A stretch of DNA of 64,000 nucleotides from Saposhnikovia divaricata. Its lineage: Eukaryota > Streptophyta > Magnoliopsida > Apiales > Apiaceae. Below the pieces are notes generated by a model that saw nothing but the letters and a program-made list of their open reading frames with translations, made no database searches and was not told the origin of the DNA. Below are positions 34,462-46,386 of the stretch, in pieces. The first letter of the stretch is position 1; each line of letters begins with the position of its first letter. The stretch spans positions 200,487,148 through 200,551,147 of the forward strand of contig CM071598.1 of assembly GCA_036435485.1 (NCBI GenBank), in the 5' to 3' direction. The position numbers and the translations under genes are program-made.

Positions 34462-35397
34462 TGATAACGTGTATTTTATACACGTTTTGTCATTTATTTT
34501 CTTGCATTTTTGTTAGTTCCGAATGTTGTTTTATCGTTATTAATTATGTTTTTCATCTTTCAGTGCCTCATGCTTAATTGTTGAAAAGATGGCTTATTTC
34601 GGGCATGAAAGCAAAGTTATTCAAGAGAGAAGTTAGAAGATGCAAGCTCGCGTTTCCGGGAGGTTTTTATTGTATAATCTTGAAGATTTTGTCTCGTACC
34701 GGCTACTGCACTGCCGTGCAACAGGCTGTGCAGAGTGTTCTAAGTAGTGTAGATTGGACAGTCTTTTTCATGGGCTACTGCACGGCCGTGTAGCAGGCCG
34801 TGCAACCCCTGCTGTGTATTAAAAGAAGCCAAACCCTACATATTATAACATCTAAATCTTCACATCTTATTTTCCTCTCATTTTTGCCTCTTCAGGAACA
34901 TAAAACTAGGGTTAGTAGAGTAGAGAGAAACATTAATTATTCATAATCTAGCATTGATTATGAGTAACTAACTTCATATATTTGGCTCAAGGAAGCAATT
35001 CTTGTACTAAACCCACTCCATTTTAAGTAAGATCTATTTCACTCTATCTTGAATATTTGTGTTGTATTGCTTATGATTTTGCTTGAAGATTTGTAAGTTG
35101 CTTCACCTTACTCTTCTTGTATCTTCAATTGCTAATTGTTTGTTCTAATACGTAATCGTTAGTTCATTCATTATAGTAGCACAAGATTTAGTGTACCTAA
35201 ATCCACAAAATTCAAGTGCAAATACCTAGGTTGAGCTTCTCATCCTTGGGTTTGTCCTAGCCTCTCTTTGTTTAATTCCTTTACTTGGTTAAATTGATAG
35301 TGCTTCATTATTGGTTGCTAGTGTCAAGAGAGCTAATTTATGTGCTGCACTAAATTAGTGTTTTTAGAATAGAAATAAGTAATTGTGTGCTTGTGGC
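34462..35397 (+). mobile_element. LTR-like leader fused to the Tat pol
   Basis: It begins TGATAACGTGTATTTTATAC, with a small hairpin (CGTGTATTTTATACACG). It contains two diverged copies of GGCTACTGCAC-GCCGTG (34700 and 34772) and a TATTAAAAG-like promoter word near 34818. The sequence resembles the LTR or leader of an Athila/Tat-type gypsy element. gag and protease, which should precede reverse transcriptase, are missing, so pol is joined to it by a deletion or recombination near 35398. Its start differs from the 3' LTR at 45398. Confidence 0.5.
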
Positions 35398-38300
35398 AAT
35401 CCACAAGCTCAAAGTGGATCCAAAGAGAGATTCAAAAGTTCAGAAAAGAAGGAACTTCGCCCCGGAGTGGCAAAAGGCGATAGACGTGGGAATTGACAAA
35501 CTGCTGGATGCAGACTTGATCTGTGAAGTAACTTACCCGAAATGGGTCGCAAACATGGTGTTGGTAAAGAAAGCAAGCGGCAAGTGGTGAATGTGCGTAG
35601 ACTACATAGATCTTAATGCCGCGTGTCCAAAAGATCCTTATCCACTTCCCACCATCGACCAACTCATAGATGCAACAGCGGGTCACCTAATGTTGAGATT
35701 TATGGACGCCTTCTCGGGCTACAATCAAATTAAAATGGCCCCTGAAGTTAGAGAAAAAACAGCTTTCGTTACTCATCGTGGCGTGTATTGCTACAAAGTC
35801 ATGCCCTTCGGCTTGATCAATGCCGGGGCAACCTTTCAGCGGGTCATGAACAAATTTTTCAAATTGCAACTGGGAAGAAATATGAAGGCATATGTGGACA
35901 ATTTAATTGTTAAATCTCTCCTCAGAGAATCTCATCTCAAAGACCTAGAAGAATGTTTCGCCACGTTAAGAAAATACAATATGAAGCTCAATCCAGATAA
36001 ATGCACCTTCACCCTAGATGCGGGCAAATTTCTTGGTTTCCTTGTATCAAACAGGGGCATCGAAGCGAACCCCGAGAAGATAAAGGCAATAATGGACATG
36101 CGGCCACCAAAGACAATCAAAGATGTACAAAAGTTAACCGGCCGTCTGGCCGCACTACGCCGATTCATAGCGAAGCTGGCATACAAATGCCTACCGTTCT
36201 TTGACACTTTAAAAGGAGCAACCAAGTCTAAGATAATAACCTGGAATGAGGAATGCCAGAAAGCATTTGAAGATTTGAAGCGTTATCTCTCATCTCTGCC
36301 ATTGCTAGCAGTGGCTCCGCCAATGGAGCCAATATCATTATATTTGTCTGCCACAGACAAGGCGGTTGGAGCAGTCCTTGTCAAAGAAGAAAAGGACCAG
36401 CAAAAGCTAGTATACTATGTGAGTCAAACATTGAAGGACGCAGAAATGCGCGACCCGCATGTACAAAAGTTTGCCTTAGCACTGGTCATGGCTAGCAGAA
36501 AATTAACGGCACTACTTTCAGGGAAGAAAAATTCGGGTGGTCACAAACCAACCATTAAGGAAGATTTTGCACAAACCCGACCTATCTAGCCGGCTCATTA
36601 ATTGGTCCGTGGAGCTCAGTCAATATCACTTGACTTATGTCCCAAGAACCGCGATCAAGGCTCAAGCATTGGCGGACTTTGTCATAGAATGTGCATTTTC
36701 TGAGGCAACTCCTCACCCTGAAAAATAGCCAATCGCCATAGAGCCACAAGATGCCTACTGGGAACTATATGTCGACGGCTCTTCCACAAATGGCCGGTGT
36801 GGGGCCGGGCTAATTCTCAAAAGCCCGGACGGCTTTCAGGTCAAACAGGCGATTCAGCTCAACTTCAAAGCCACAAACAATCAAGCAGAGTATGAAGCAC
36901 TCCTAGCGGGGCTCGCGTTGGCAAAAAATTTACAAGTCAAGAAGATATCCGTCTATATTGACTCTAAGCTGGTCGTTAGACAAACCTTGGGCGACTACAC
37001 AACAAAAGATGAGACTTTGCTCAAATATGAAGCCCGGGCTCAAGATGCTTTAAGAAAATTTGAAGATTTTAAGCTGGAACAAATCAATCGCTCAGATAAT
37101 TCCACAGCGGACATGCTATCAAAGCTGGTGCACGGCGAGGCAACAATCCCGAACACTATTTACTTCGAGGAGCTTAGGACTCCGAGTATCCAAGAACAAG
37201 TGGTCATGGAAATCGACCCGCCAACCAAGACATGGATGACTGCTTACGTCCATTACTTGGAAAACGGCACACTCCCAGAGGATAAGATAAAGGCTAAACA
37301 GATAAGAGCCCAAGCGACCAAATATTTCATGAAGGATGGAATCCTGTACAAACGGAGTTTTGACTCCCCAATCCTAAAGTGTGTTGATGAAGAGGAAGCA
37401 AACTACTGCATGAGAGAAGTCCACGAAGGCATCTGTGGCGACCATATGGCCGGAAAGGCTTTGGCCCATAAAATTCTGCGACAAGGCTACTACTGGCCAA
37501 AGATGCACAAAGACTGTAAAAGCTTCGCAAAGAGATGCCATCAATATCAACTGTTTAGTAACATGGCCAGGAAGTTGCCAGCCCTCCTATTTGGGGAATC
37601 AACATCATGGGTCCTTTCCCAAAAGCTAAGGGAGAATTGTAGTATGTCATGGTGGCAATTATATGACAAAGTGGGCATAAGCAAAAGCATTAAGAAATAT
37701 TACCCAAGAAGATGCCATTAGCTTTGTCCGGGAACACGTCATCACCCGCTTCGGTATCCCAAAAGTGATAATATCAGACAACGACACACAATTTGTCAGC
37801 TCCAAGTTCAAAAAGTTCTTCTCCGAACATGGGTTTAAGCATAAGAAAGCGTCCGTTTGCCACCCATAAACCAACGGACAAGTTGAGGTTACCAACAGAA
37901 TCATAGTAAGAGGCCTAGAAAAATGACTAACTACATCCAAGAAGAAATGGCCACAAGAGCTTCCCAACGTCCTATGGAGCTATAGAACGACGGCACGAAC
38001 AAGCACGGGTGAATCTCCCTTTAAACTTGTATATGGGACAAAAGCCTTGGCACCTGTGGAAATTGGTTTGCCATCACACCGGACCGAAAACTTCGAAGAA
38101 GAGGCCAACACCCAAGGCCTCAGGACAAATCTTGATCTACTTGATGAAGTGCGGGAAGATGCAGTCGACCGCATGGAAACTTACAAAAAGAAAACAAAGG
38201 ATTTTTTCAGCAAGCGGACACGCATCAGAAACTTTGAAGTCGGCGACCTAGTTAACCGGGCAACAGAAGCCTCAGATCCTAGACACATCGGCAAACTAAT

Positions 38301-38430
38301 GCCCAAATGGGAAGGCCCTTACAAGGTCATCCAAGTCATACGGCCGGGCTCCTACAAACTTGCAAAGCTAGACGGTACTGAAGTTAACAATACTTGGCAC
38401 ACAGAAAAGCTAAGGAAGTATTACCAGTAG
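35398..38430 (+). pseudogene. pol: Ty3-gypsy Tat-lineage pol: RT, RNase H, integrase (inactive)
   Basis: Reverse transcriptase runs from 35398 (VDPKRDSK...ACPKDPYPLP...FMDAFSGYNQI...MPFGLINAGATFQR). The second catalytic motif reads YVDN (35890-35901) instead of YxDD. An extra archaeal-type RNase H follows at 36750-37130 (ELYVDGSSTNGRCGAGLIL...NNQAEYEALLAGL), a mark of the Tat group. Integrase lies at 37400-38430: zinc-finger region HEGICGDHMAG...CHQYQ, then ISDNDTQF, then TNGQVEVTN, and a C-terminal KWEGPYKV domain. Stops occur at 35588, 36726, 37867 and 37924. The frame shifts near 36530 and again near 37660, where the segment that should hold the first integrase aspartate is damaged. The element cannot move itself. 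Confidence 0.92.
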
Positions 38431-38639
38431 ACCGCTAGCAGCAATCATGTATTAAGTCCAATTGGGCACCAAACCCCTTTTGTTGTATTAATATAAAATT
38501 TCAATGAAAAAGTGATGGTTCCTTTCTATTTCCGAGTAACGAAGCTTCATACATCAACAAGATAAATGAAGTAGCATTTTACGTCTAACAAGGGGACGAA
38601 CAACCCCTCAAAAATAAACCAAGCAAACAAAGCAAAAAA

Positions 38640-38835
38640 GTAAACATACAACCGCTTGGTCAAGAAACTAACAAAGCAAAAAAGCAAACATACGACCGCT
38701 TGGTCGAGCAACCAACAAAGCAAAAAAGCAAACATATGACCGCTTGGTCGAGCAACCAACAAAGCAAAAAAAACAAACAAACTACCCTTTGGTCGAGCAA
38801 CCAATGGACCAAACGGCCAAATGGTCGAGTAACCA
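38640..38835. repeat. 44-bp tandem repeat, about four copies
   Basis: ACCGCTTGGTCGAGCAACCA with an AAAGCAAAAAAGCAAACATA spacer repeats from about 38651 at 44-bp steps, decaying toward 38830. It lies just after the pol stop, in the 3' untranslated part of the element. Confidence 0.85.
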
Positions 38836-39167
38836 AAGAGTCAGATAAAGCAACCAAGGCAGAAAACAAAAAACTACGTTCAAACCACACAATGACAAAA
38901 AGAAAACAATGAAACCAGCTCAAAGAAATTTTACAAGGAAAAATAAACGCAAACTTGCATTATGAAGCAGAAATGAAAAACGAAGGAAGTATAATCAGCC
39001 AAATGCCCGTGGCATCAAAAACCCCATTTCATACGACCCGCGTTCATTACAAAAGCTTGAATAAATAATGCAATCCACCTTGCACATTTCGTGACAATAA
39101 TTACAAAAAACCTATTACAAATTCATGTTTTCAGGTCATCACACGGATTGAGGACCCAAAAATAAGC

Positions 39168-42100
39168 CTAGAAGTAGAACACTGCAGCAACTCTCGCATC
39201 CATTTCATCTTCCGGAGCAACCGGGTCAGCAACAGCTTCAAGGGCAGGACCTTCATTGCCTTGGGGCACAGGAGCATATAATCTCTCCTGGACATGTTCC
39301 CCGAAGCTTTCCACAACGATGTTAGCTCTTTCCCCCTCGCGGACTTCATCAATCGGAGGGGCAGCACCAAGTGCCACCAACACACTTCCAGCCATCTCAG
39401 TACCGGCTGACACAACATCAGTTAGCGGCACGGCCGCAATGGGCACTTCAATAGGTTCCCCTGATTTTTCCCCGTCCTGACCCACAACCTCCTCCACAGG
39501 CACATCCTCGCGATGACTTTTCGGAGCACCCTTCAACTCCGACTTTAAAGACCGGATCTTCTTTTTCCTTTGCTTTGCCTTGGATTTGGCTTTGGACAGT
39601 TCTTTGGCAGTTTCTTCAATTTTGGCTATAACCGCAGCATCCACTGCCTCTTGGTAGGCATCACTCTTCACAAACTTACTAATGGCCGCCTCCTCAGTTG
39701 GCCGGGAAGATAAGTGCCTCTCAGCATCCACACCACGATCGGTCTCATGCCTCAAGCGAACTTTCAATCTCTCCACCTCCTCATTGGTCGCATTCAAAGC
39801 ACCTTGCAACACATCTTTCTCTTCTTCCAACCCAGCAGCAATCCTACATTCACTCTCATAGCGGACACGCAACGACTCATAATCATTGGAAACTTCACAT
39901 TTCTGCAGCTCCACCGCCTGCAAGGCTTTAACAGCATTCTCCTTCGTGATCTTCTCATATTTCAGCTCACCATTTACGCGTTCCAAATCACCGCGCAAAC
40001 CGTCATTTTGCTGGCGGAAATGATATCCCGTGGCCAAGATCCCAGTATAAACACCCTGACTCTGCAAATACAAGAAACAACAATTATCTCCTGCAATAAA
40101 GCCATAATCTATAAATAAGATAAGTTTAAGCTTACCCGTGCCACATATTTTTGGCCAAGACGACACATCTTATCAAAGTCCATGGTGTTTAGCTTGGCGT
40201 AATCATCATCTGTCATCGATTCCGCAGTAAAGGTATTGGGAGCGGATTTGAACAAATACCCATACCCCGGCCTACGGCCGACACCATCATCTTCCACCAT
40301 GTCATCACTATCAGAAAAAACCACAACTTCTTCGGTATTATACTTCGAAGAGTCAGCATGTTGCCCAGAAATGTTCTCCCCCAACCTAGAGCTACCCGCT
40401 TCACCAACGACAGCAACCTTTAACTTCCTCACAACAGGCGTGGCAACCTTAGCCCGCTTCCTCCTAGAGCTCTCCCCAAAGTTTAACTTCATTTTCAACC
40501 TCTTCAAAGGAGAAACCGGGGGAGGAACAACGGCCTCAAAGCCAAATTCATCCCCATCCTGGTGATTGCCTGTACCCTTACCAATATCTCAGCCTCAGAA
40601 TCAACATTCTCCCCCTCAACACCCGCCACATCCACATGCCCGGCGTCCACCTTTTCCGGGCTGTCAATTACAATAACAGGAGATTTTCCTGCAGCCTGCT
40701 TAGATGCTTGGCTAACTTCCCCGCGCTCCACCCTTCGAATTTGTTCTCTCACTTCACGAGTACGAATGTCACCTTCATCATCTGTCACTAGCACCTGGTT
40801 CCAGCTACCGGACACAATATTGCCTAAGCTAGTTTCAGCCCGTGCAACAGCTCTACGTACCGCAGCCGAACCAGGCATAAACCCGATCCCTAGTAGACCA
40901 CTTCCCCTCGTGGTCACCTCGGTCGTTTCCTCCTCTGAAGCACTTAAGCTAATATTCCCAGCAGCATCTTCGGCCATTCCGGGATCCACATCTTCACCTC
41001 GTTCTGATTCCAACTCTTTCGCCTCCTCCACAAGTTCACCAAACTCATCAGTCTCAGCAGTGGTCTCAACTACCTTCTTTTTTCGGATCCTAGATCCTTG
41101 CCCTCCGCGACCACCGCTCCGCGAGGCTGTCCTATCACCCCCTGCAATGGCAACACGTGCGCTCGCAGGGCGGTTAGGTTTGGACCTGAAGAAATTCAAA
41201 TAAAATTCCTGCTCCTTGAGTTTTAACTGAGAATGCAGCGATAGCTCTCTTTTTTCGGGTCCAACACTGCGTACAAACACAAACACAATAAAGAAGCGTC
41301 CACAAACTTACAGAAGAAAAAATTAAGCTAAGGTGCAAAAAATTAAACACTTACAACAATGTCGTTGTAGATCAGCAGGAGCAAAGAAATTCGTCTCATC
41401 CCATTTCTTTCCAAGGGCTTTCACCAGCCCGACCAAATCCTCAATGGCGTTCTCGCTCAACGAGCTGCGATCCACCTTATACGAGCACTCAACCTTCACT
41501 TGGAAATTGGGAATGTACGCAAGGTCACCACCCTTCACTCCAATAAATTCCTCTTGCCAAGAAGGCATACTATCAGGAAACTCAAAAGGCCGATAGTCTC
41601 CCAAAGATTTTCCAACACGGCTTTGACTTGTGCAGAATACCAACTCATAAAAGGGCCTCGCACTGCTAGCTTTCACATTGAACAAACAGAAGAATGCCTT
41701 GAAGGTCGGCTATTTCTTCCGGGCATTGAAACTAGCGATAAACCACAGAATGCTCCTGATTGAGTTAGGAGAAAATTGAGAAAATGGACAATAGAAATAG
41801 TAGCGAAACAAGTCAGCCAAGAATTTATGGACGGGGAAACGGAGCCCGGCTTTCAGGTGAGAAACGGGAATGAAAGTTTAATCATCCTCAGGGCGGTTAT
41901 ATAGCCTCTCCCCAGAGACGGCACGCCGCCAGGTATAACCGTCTTCAATAAGGAACATTCGGATCAGAAAATCCCCCCACTCTTCTTCTTTGAAGGTACT
42001 ATCCTGCTTTAAGTGCTTAACCCAACAAACTTGGCATCCATACCCGTCTTTTCAAATTCAGGAAGCGGCACATCCAAACTCCTATATAGACTTTCGTAAG

Positions 42101-42242
42101 TTCAGAAATATTTGTGATTCTCCCTGTCCGGAACAACGGGAAAAGTAAGATGAGCCCAATCAACCCACCTCCCTTCGTCCGTTACTAGCATAGTGCTCTC
42201 CCCGGCCTCGTTGGTATGTGGGTGAACTGCTTTACTACGCTG
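39168..42242 (-). pseudogene. Antisense gene 1 of the Tat element (spliced, damaged)
   Basis: Reading leftward, the exon ending at 42239 holds MLVTDEGRWVDWAHLTFPVV and stops at about 42110. Conserved sequence resumes with FNVKASSARPFYELVF (about 41640-41685) and YRPFEFPDSMPSWQEEF, which resembles the putative gypsy-type transposon domain (Transposase_28). Introns with GT-AG borders lie at 41267-41354 and 40062-40135. The last exon (39168-40061) encodes a long coiled coil (LERVNGELKYEKITKENAVK) with a lysine-rich stretch KAKSKAKQRKKKIRSLK and an acidic tail. Tat-lineage elements are known to carry antisense ORFs between integrase and the 3' LTR. The role is unknown. The frame is broken near 42110, 41700 and 40505, so this copy is probably non-functional. 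Confidence 0.7.
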
Positions 42243-42891
42243 AAAGATAAAAATTCAAGGTTAGGTTACAACACGCCCAAGCGGCCAAATACCGCTACAA
42301 ATAAAGGATAGGGTACTGACTTTATCAAATATCGTTGACCAAACGATACATATTCCAAAAACACGAAACACAAAAAACCATAGAATCAAAACCCCATTTA
42401 CCATATACAGTTATATATATACACTCATGAACATCAAGAACACACCTCCATCCAAACCCAGCTTGCCCAGAAATCACACCAAAAAACCCAAATTCCGAAA
42501 CATAACACAACCAAAAAACACAAATCACAAAGACATACCTCACGAAACAACCACAAATGACTTGTGTTCAAACAATATAATCAGAAAAAACAACAACAAA
42601 AAAAACAAAACCTTACTGCGGGTGACAAAAACTAAGACAAGAAAATGCATACCAAAACCACAACACAAAAGACGCATGCAAACATGGTGGTAGAAGTACT
42701 TACCGCCATCAATCTACAATATAAAGGAGAAGTAGCAATTCGACAAAAAAATAAGGCTTCCCATAGTATTTCAGATAGCAGGAGCACAAGAAACGGTGAC
42801 TTTCCGATGCAAAGAAGAGAGAAAAGGGGAAAGAGTAAGAGAAAAGAGTGCAAAAACAAAATAAAAAGAAAAGAAACTGCCCTCTCTCTCC

Positions 42892-42898
42892 TTTTATA
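42892..42898 (-). promoter_or_regulatory. TATA box for antisense gene 1
   Basis: The minus strand reads GGCTATAAAAGGAGAGAGAG. It lies about 650 bp upstream of the exon with the first conserved protein segment and shares the core GGCTATAAAAGG with the box at 44781. Confidence 0.6.
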
Positions 42899-43340
42899 GC
42901 CGGGTGCGGTTACTGAGGAGAATTAACTCCCCGTCTACGTGGCACGCCCTCATTGGCCCGGGCATACCAACCATCACAGTGTAAACTGCACGCATACACC
43001 CTACGCTGTACTACACCACCCTCAAAATTCAAATCATTTCAAAAGCTACGAAAAGGCATGCATATTTTCACATCACACGTCTCAACCATGAAAACCTATA
43101 CGCCAAACTGCTTATCTCTCCTCAACACATTAAATGCCATACCTTCAAATTTATTCCAAATTCCTCCATTTACTCATGCCTTTTTATTCCCTGCCGTTTA
43201 TACATTTAATTCAAATTCCTTCATTTATTTTCAAATACCTTTTCACATTTATTCACAAACATACAAACATCACCAAGTGTAACAGCTACCTTGGAACCAA
43301 CCAAAAATCCTTAACCAAAACTCTCTCGAATTTTCCTAAC

Positions 43341-44095
43341 TCCAAGTGCTTTCGCTAGTACTTGGGGGGCATCCAATTTTCTCTTAAATTTTTTCTAACC
43401 CCAAGTGCAGCCGCTAGCACTTGGGGGGCATCCAATTTTCTCTTAATTTTTTTCTAACCCCAAGTGCAGCCGCTAGCACTTGGGGGGCATCCAATTTTCT
43501 CCTAAAATTTTTCTAACTCCAAGTGCTGTCGCCAGCACTTGGGGGGCAACCAAAATTTTTTCAAATTTTTTCTAACTCCAAGTGCTGCAGCCAGCACTTA
43601 GGGGGCAACCAAAATTCTTTCGAATTTTTTCTAACCCCAAGTGCAGCCGCTAGCACTTGGGGGCATTTAATTTTCTCCTAAAATTTTTCTAGCTCCAAGT
43701 GCTGCCGCCAACACTTGGGGGGCAACCAAAATTCTTTCGAATTTTTCCTAACTCCAAGTGCCGCCGCAAGCACTTGGGGGGCAACCAAAATTCTTTCGAA
43801 TTTTTTCTAACTCCAAGTGCTGCTGCCAACACTTGGGGGGCAACCAAAATTCTTTCGAATTTTTTCTAACTCCAAGTGCTGCCGCCAGTACTTTTGGGGC
43901 AACCAAAATTCTTTCAAAATTTTTCTAACTCCAAGTGCTGCCGCCAGCACTTGGGGGGCAACCAAAATTCTTTCGAATTTTTTTTAACTCCAAGTGTTGT
44001 CGCCAACACTTGGGGGGCAACTAAAATTCTTTCGAATTTTTTCTAACTCCAAGTGCTGCCGCCAGCACTTGGGGGGCAACCAAAATTCAAACTAC
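43341..44095. repeat. Minisatellite of 13 hairpin units, period ~60 bp
   Basis: Each unit contains CCAAGTGCTGCCGCCAGCAC, completing a palindrome with CTTGGGGGGC, then an AACCAAAATTCTTTCGAATT spacer. Units begin near 43341, 43401, 43461, 43519, 43579, 43637, 43695, 43755, 43814, 43873, 43933, 43990 and 44049. Several variants change both arms together (CCAAGTGTTG with CAACACTTGG at 43990), so base pairing is kept. It lies in the element between the two antisense genes. Confidence 0.95.
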
Positions 44096-44364
44096 AGATA
44101 CTTAAAATCTAACCCGCCAACAACCTGGTACACAGTCAACATCCACAGTTCAAAATCGCCAGTAAACTACAACCGCTAAAAGATTACACAGTCCCCTATA
44201 CATACACACACATATACAAACACATATATATTCAGCAAATACAACCCGCACAAGATCAAACAAAAACACAGTTCAAAGATACATATTAATAGAATACCAT
44301 CCCATTTCCATTAACTTTAAAACCCTAAAAAAGGGTTGAGTTCACCAGCCAATTACAAATTCCT

Positions 44365-44602
44365 TCAAGAAAAATAGTTGGAACCAATCGACTCCATAGG
44401 GCTCCATCCACCTTCATCACCACCGCTTGCATCATCGCCGGGATAACCACCACCGGCATCGTAAAGCACAACATCCATGATGCAAAAGCAAATTTCAACG
44501 AAAAGATTGGGATCATTCTCGTGAATCTCCCCCAGGTCCTCCTTGGTCAGTTCGCAGACAGGTTTTCCGTCGAAGATGCAGTTAACCTTATCAAGCGACA
44601 TC
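44365..44602 (-). CDS. Antisense gene 2 of the Tat element, 78 aa
   Basis: The frame starts MSLDKVNCIFDGKPVCELTK and ends MESIGSNYFS, with an acidic centre (EDLGEIHENDP) and a glycine/aspartate-rich stretch (GGGYPGDDASGGDEGG). Immediately before the ATG, TTTCAG at about 44605 is an intron acceptor. A matching donor AAG|GTTAGT lies at about 44697, so a 5' leader intron is likely. A TATA box lies at 44781. I recognise no domain. The frame is open and small; it may be a genuine short element protein. Confidence 0.5.
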
Positions 44603-44780
44603 TGAAACGAAAAAAAAGAAGGCAAAAACCCGCCAAAAAAACAAACAGACAAGACTTCAGAAAATGTCATCAAAGTATGATACCATCACTAACCTTGAAC
44701 GGTAAAACTATGAAGCTTTAAAAGCAGAGCCTCAAGCAAAGGACAAGTACGATGTGATTATTCTCGCAAATAACGGGGCC

Positions 44781-44787
44781 TTTTATA
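44781..44787 (-). promoter_or_regulatory. TATA box for antisense gene 2
   Basis: The minus strand reads GGCTATAAAAGGCCCC, about 85 bp upstream of the inferred leader-intron donor. It has the same 12-bp core as the box at 42892. Confidence 0.6.
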
Positions 44788-45378
44788 GCCACAATGCCCA
44801 GAGTACCCGAGAGCCTCCATTAAATGCTGCTCAATCCCAAGACCACCCAAATCGTTCAACCGGCGCCCGTTCAACACCCATGGCAAATTCAAAGGTCAAC
44901 TTTTAATTACCCTCGTTACTCATAGTAACATTTAGTAACAACACAAAAAATTATTCTTGTTCTTCTACCTTTTACCTCTCTTTTTCCAAAAAACCTTTGA
45001 AAAACAGAAAACATTAAAAAATATATATATAATAATAAATAAATAAAACAATATCTCTATAGGTATTTGTACGAGTTAATATTTCTATTATTTGGCCACA
45101 TTTCTGCAACTTTTTATTTTTATCTTCCATTTCTTTTAATTTTTACACTCGTATTTTTACACTCAATGCAAACCGCCACCCGTCGTCAAGCACCAAGCGC
45201 AATCAACAGCAACAAATTTACACTCAAAAGTGTTGGCCGCCAGTAGTTTAGGCTGCCACTCACAACTCCCAGCTCCGGCCCATAAACTTCTAGCCGCCAC
45301 CACCTGTGCAGCAATCAACAAACAGAACGCGGGAGACATGTATTTTTTTTCTCTCCTCCTCCTACCCACTAATGTGGA

Positions 45379-45397
45379 TAGGAGAAGTGGGGGGCAA
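45379..45397 (+). other. Polypurine tract of the Tat element
   Basis: AGGAGAAGTGGGGGGCAA lies directly before the TG that opens the LTR at 45398. This is the expected primer for plus-strand synthesis. Confidence 0.8.
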
Positions 45398-46024
45398 TGA
45401 TAGTATACGGTATCACCGCCACTGCCACAATCCTGTCCGAAGCCCTCGTGTCCGCCACCTCGGGCACGGGTCGCAACACTTAGCTTTATCCATACTTTGT
45501 ACCGGGGGCATACATGTTTTAAATATAATTATCTCCTAATATTCTACTGACACAATACATATATATGCGCATGCACAAGAGATTGTACTATTAATTAGCA
45601 GGTGAAGCAAAGCCAAAGCAAGGCAGCCAAAGTACACCTAACACCATGCTGCAAGGACGAGCAACTGTATCACAAGTACTAACTGCTCAACTGTAGACCT
45701 GCAAAAGGAATAAAGGGACAACTGTTGAGGTAAAGTCCATCCCTTACACTGTAGCCACAGTGGCCGCCACGTGTTCTACAGGGTTAGGGAAGTTGGCCTA
45801 TAAATACTGCTCTTTAGTCATATTTCCACACACACAAAATAATGCACAAATTACCACTCACAAACACTCTCGATAAACCACCACCTGCCTGATTATCATT
45901 ATTCCGATTACTTATTCTCACACCGGAGGTGCTTGACAGCCACCACCCCCGGCCAAGCATCGTTTTGCAGGCGCCCAACCTAGGTGGAGGCACCGCAGGA
46001 ATAGTGATCGGAGCCGATAGTCAG
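45398..46024 (+). mobile_element. 3' LTR of the Tat element (right end uncertain)
   Basis: It starts TGATAGTATACGGTATCACC after the polypurine tract. A promoter-like CCTATAAATACTGC lies near 45790. The end is placed provisionally at CGATAGTCA (46024) because it pairs loosely with the start. No 5' LTR copy is present to confirm it, because the element's 5' side has been replaced. Confidence 0.6.
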
Positions 46025-46386
46025 CCGTGGGAGTTATCACCGTTAATATTTGCGCATAACTTCTCTCCCCACACTACATCTCTCCATCTACTATCCCTCT
46101 TTCTTCCCATATATGTGTTTACCCATCCTGAACCCCAATCCTCTCCAGGTCTGTTGTAGATTTAATTTTATATTTTTGGATTAGAGTTTTCTGTGTTAAT
46201 CGAGGATTCCGAGCAAATTATCGAATAGCCCTAATTAGAATTGGTTTTTGTGAATTATTGGCTGTTTCCACTCCCAACTCTAGCTACATATATCAAGCAT
46301 GGTGTTTGATCTAATATTTGAACGAACTGGGAAAAAGTGCGGAAAATCCTTGCCTGGTGCTAAAATTGGTTTGTAGCCATCTTGGA

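Noticed and set aside
40562..41203. 213-aa plus-strand frame rich in Ser/Pro/Thr
   Set aside because: It is the opposite-strand shadow of the antisense gene of the Tat element.
43341..44095. CRISPR-like look of regularly spaced palindromic repeats
   Set aside because: Spacers are themselves repeated, the context is a plant retrotransposon, and no cas genes exist here; it is a minisatellite.
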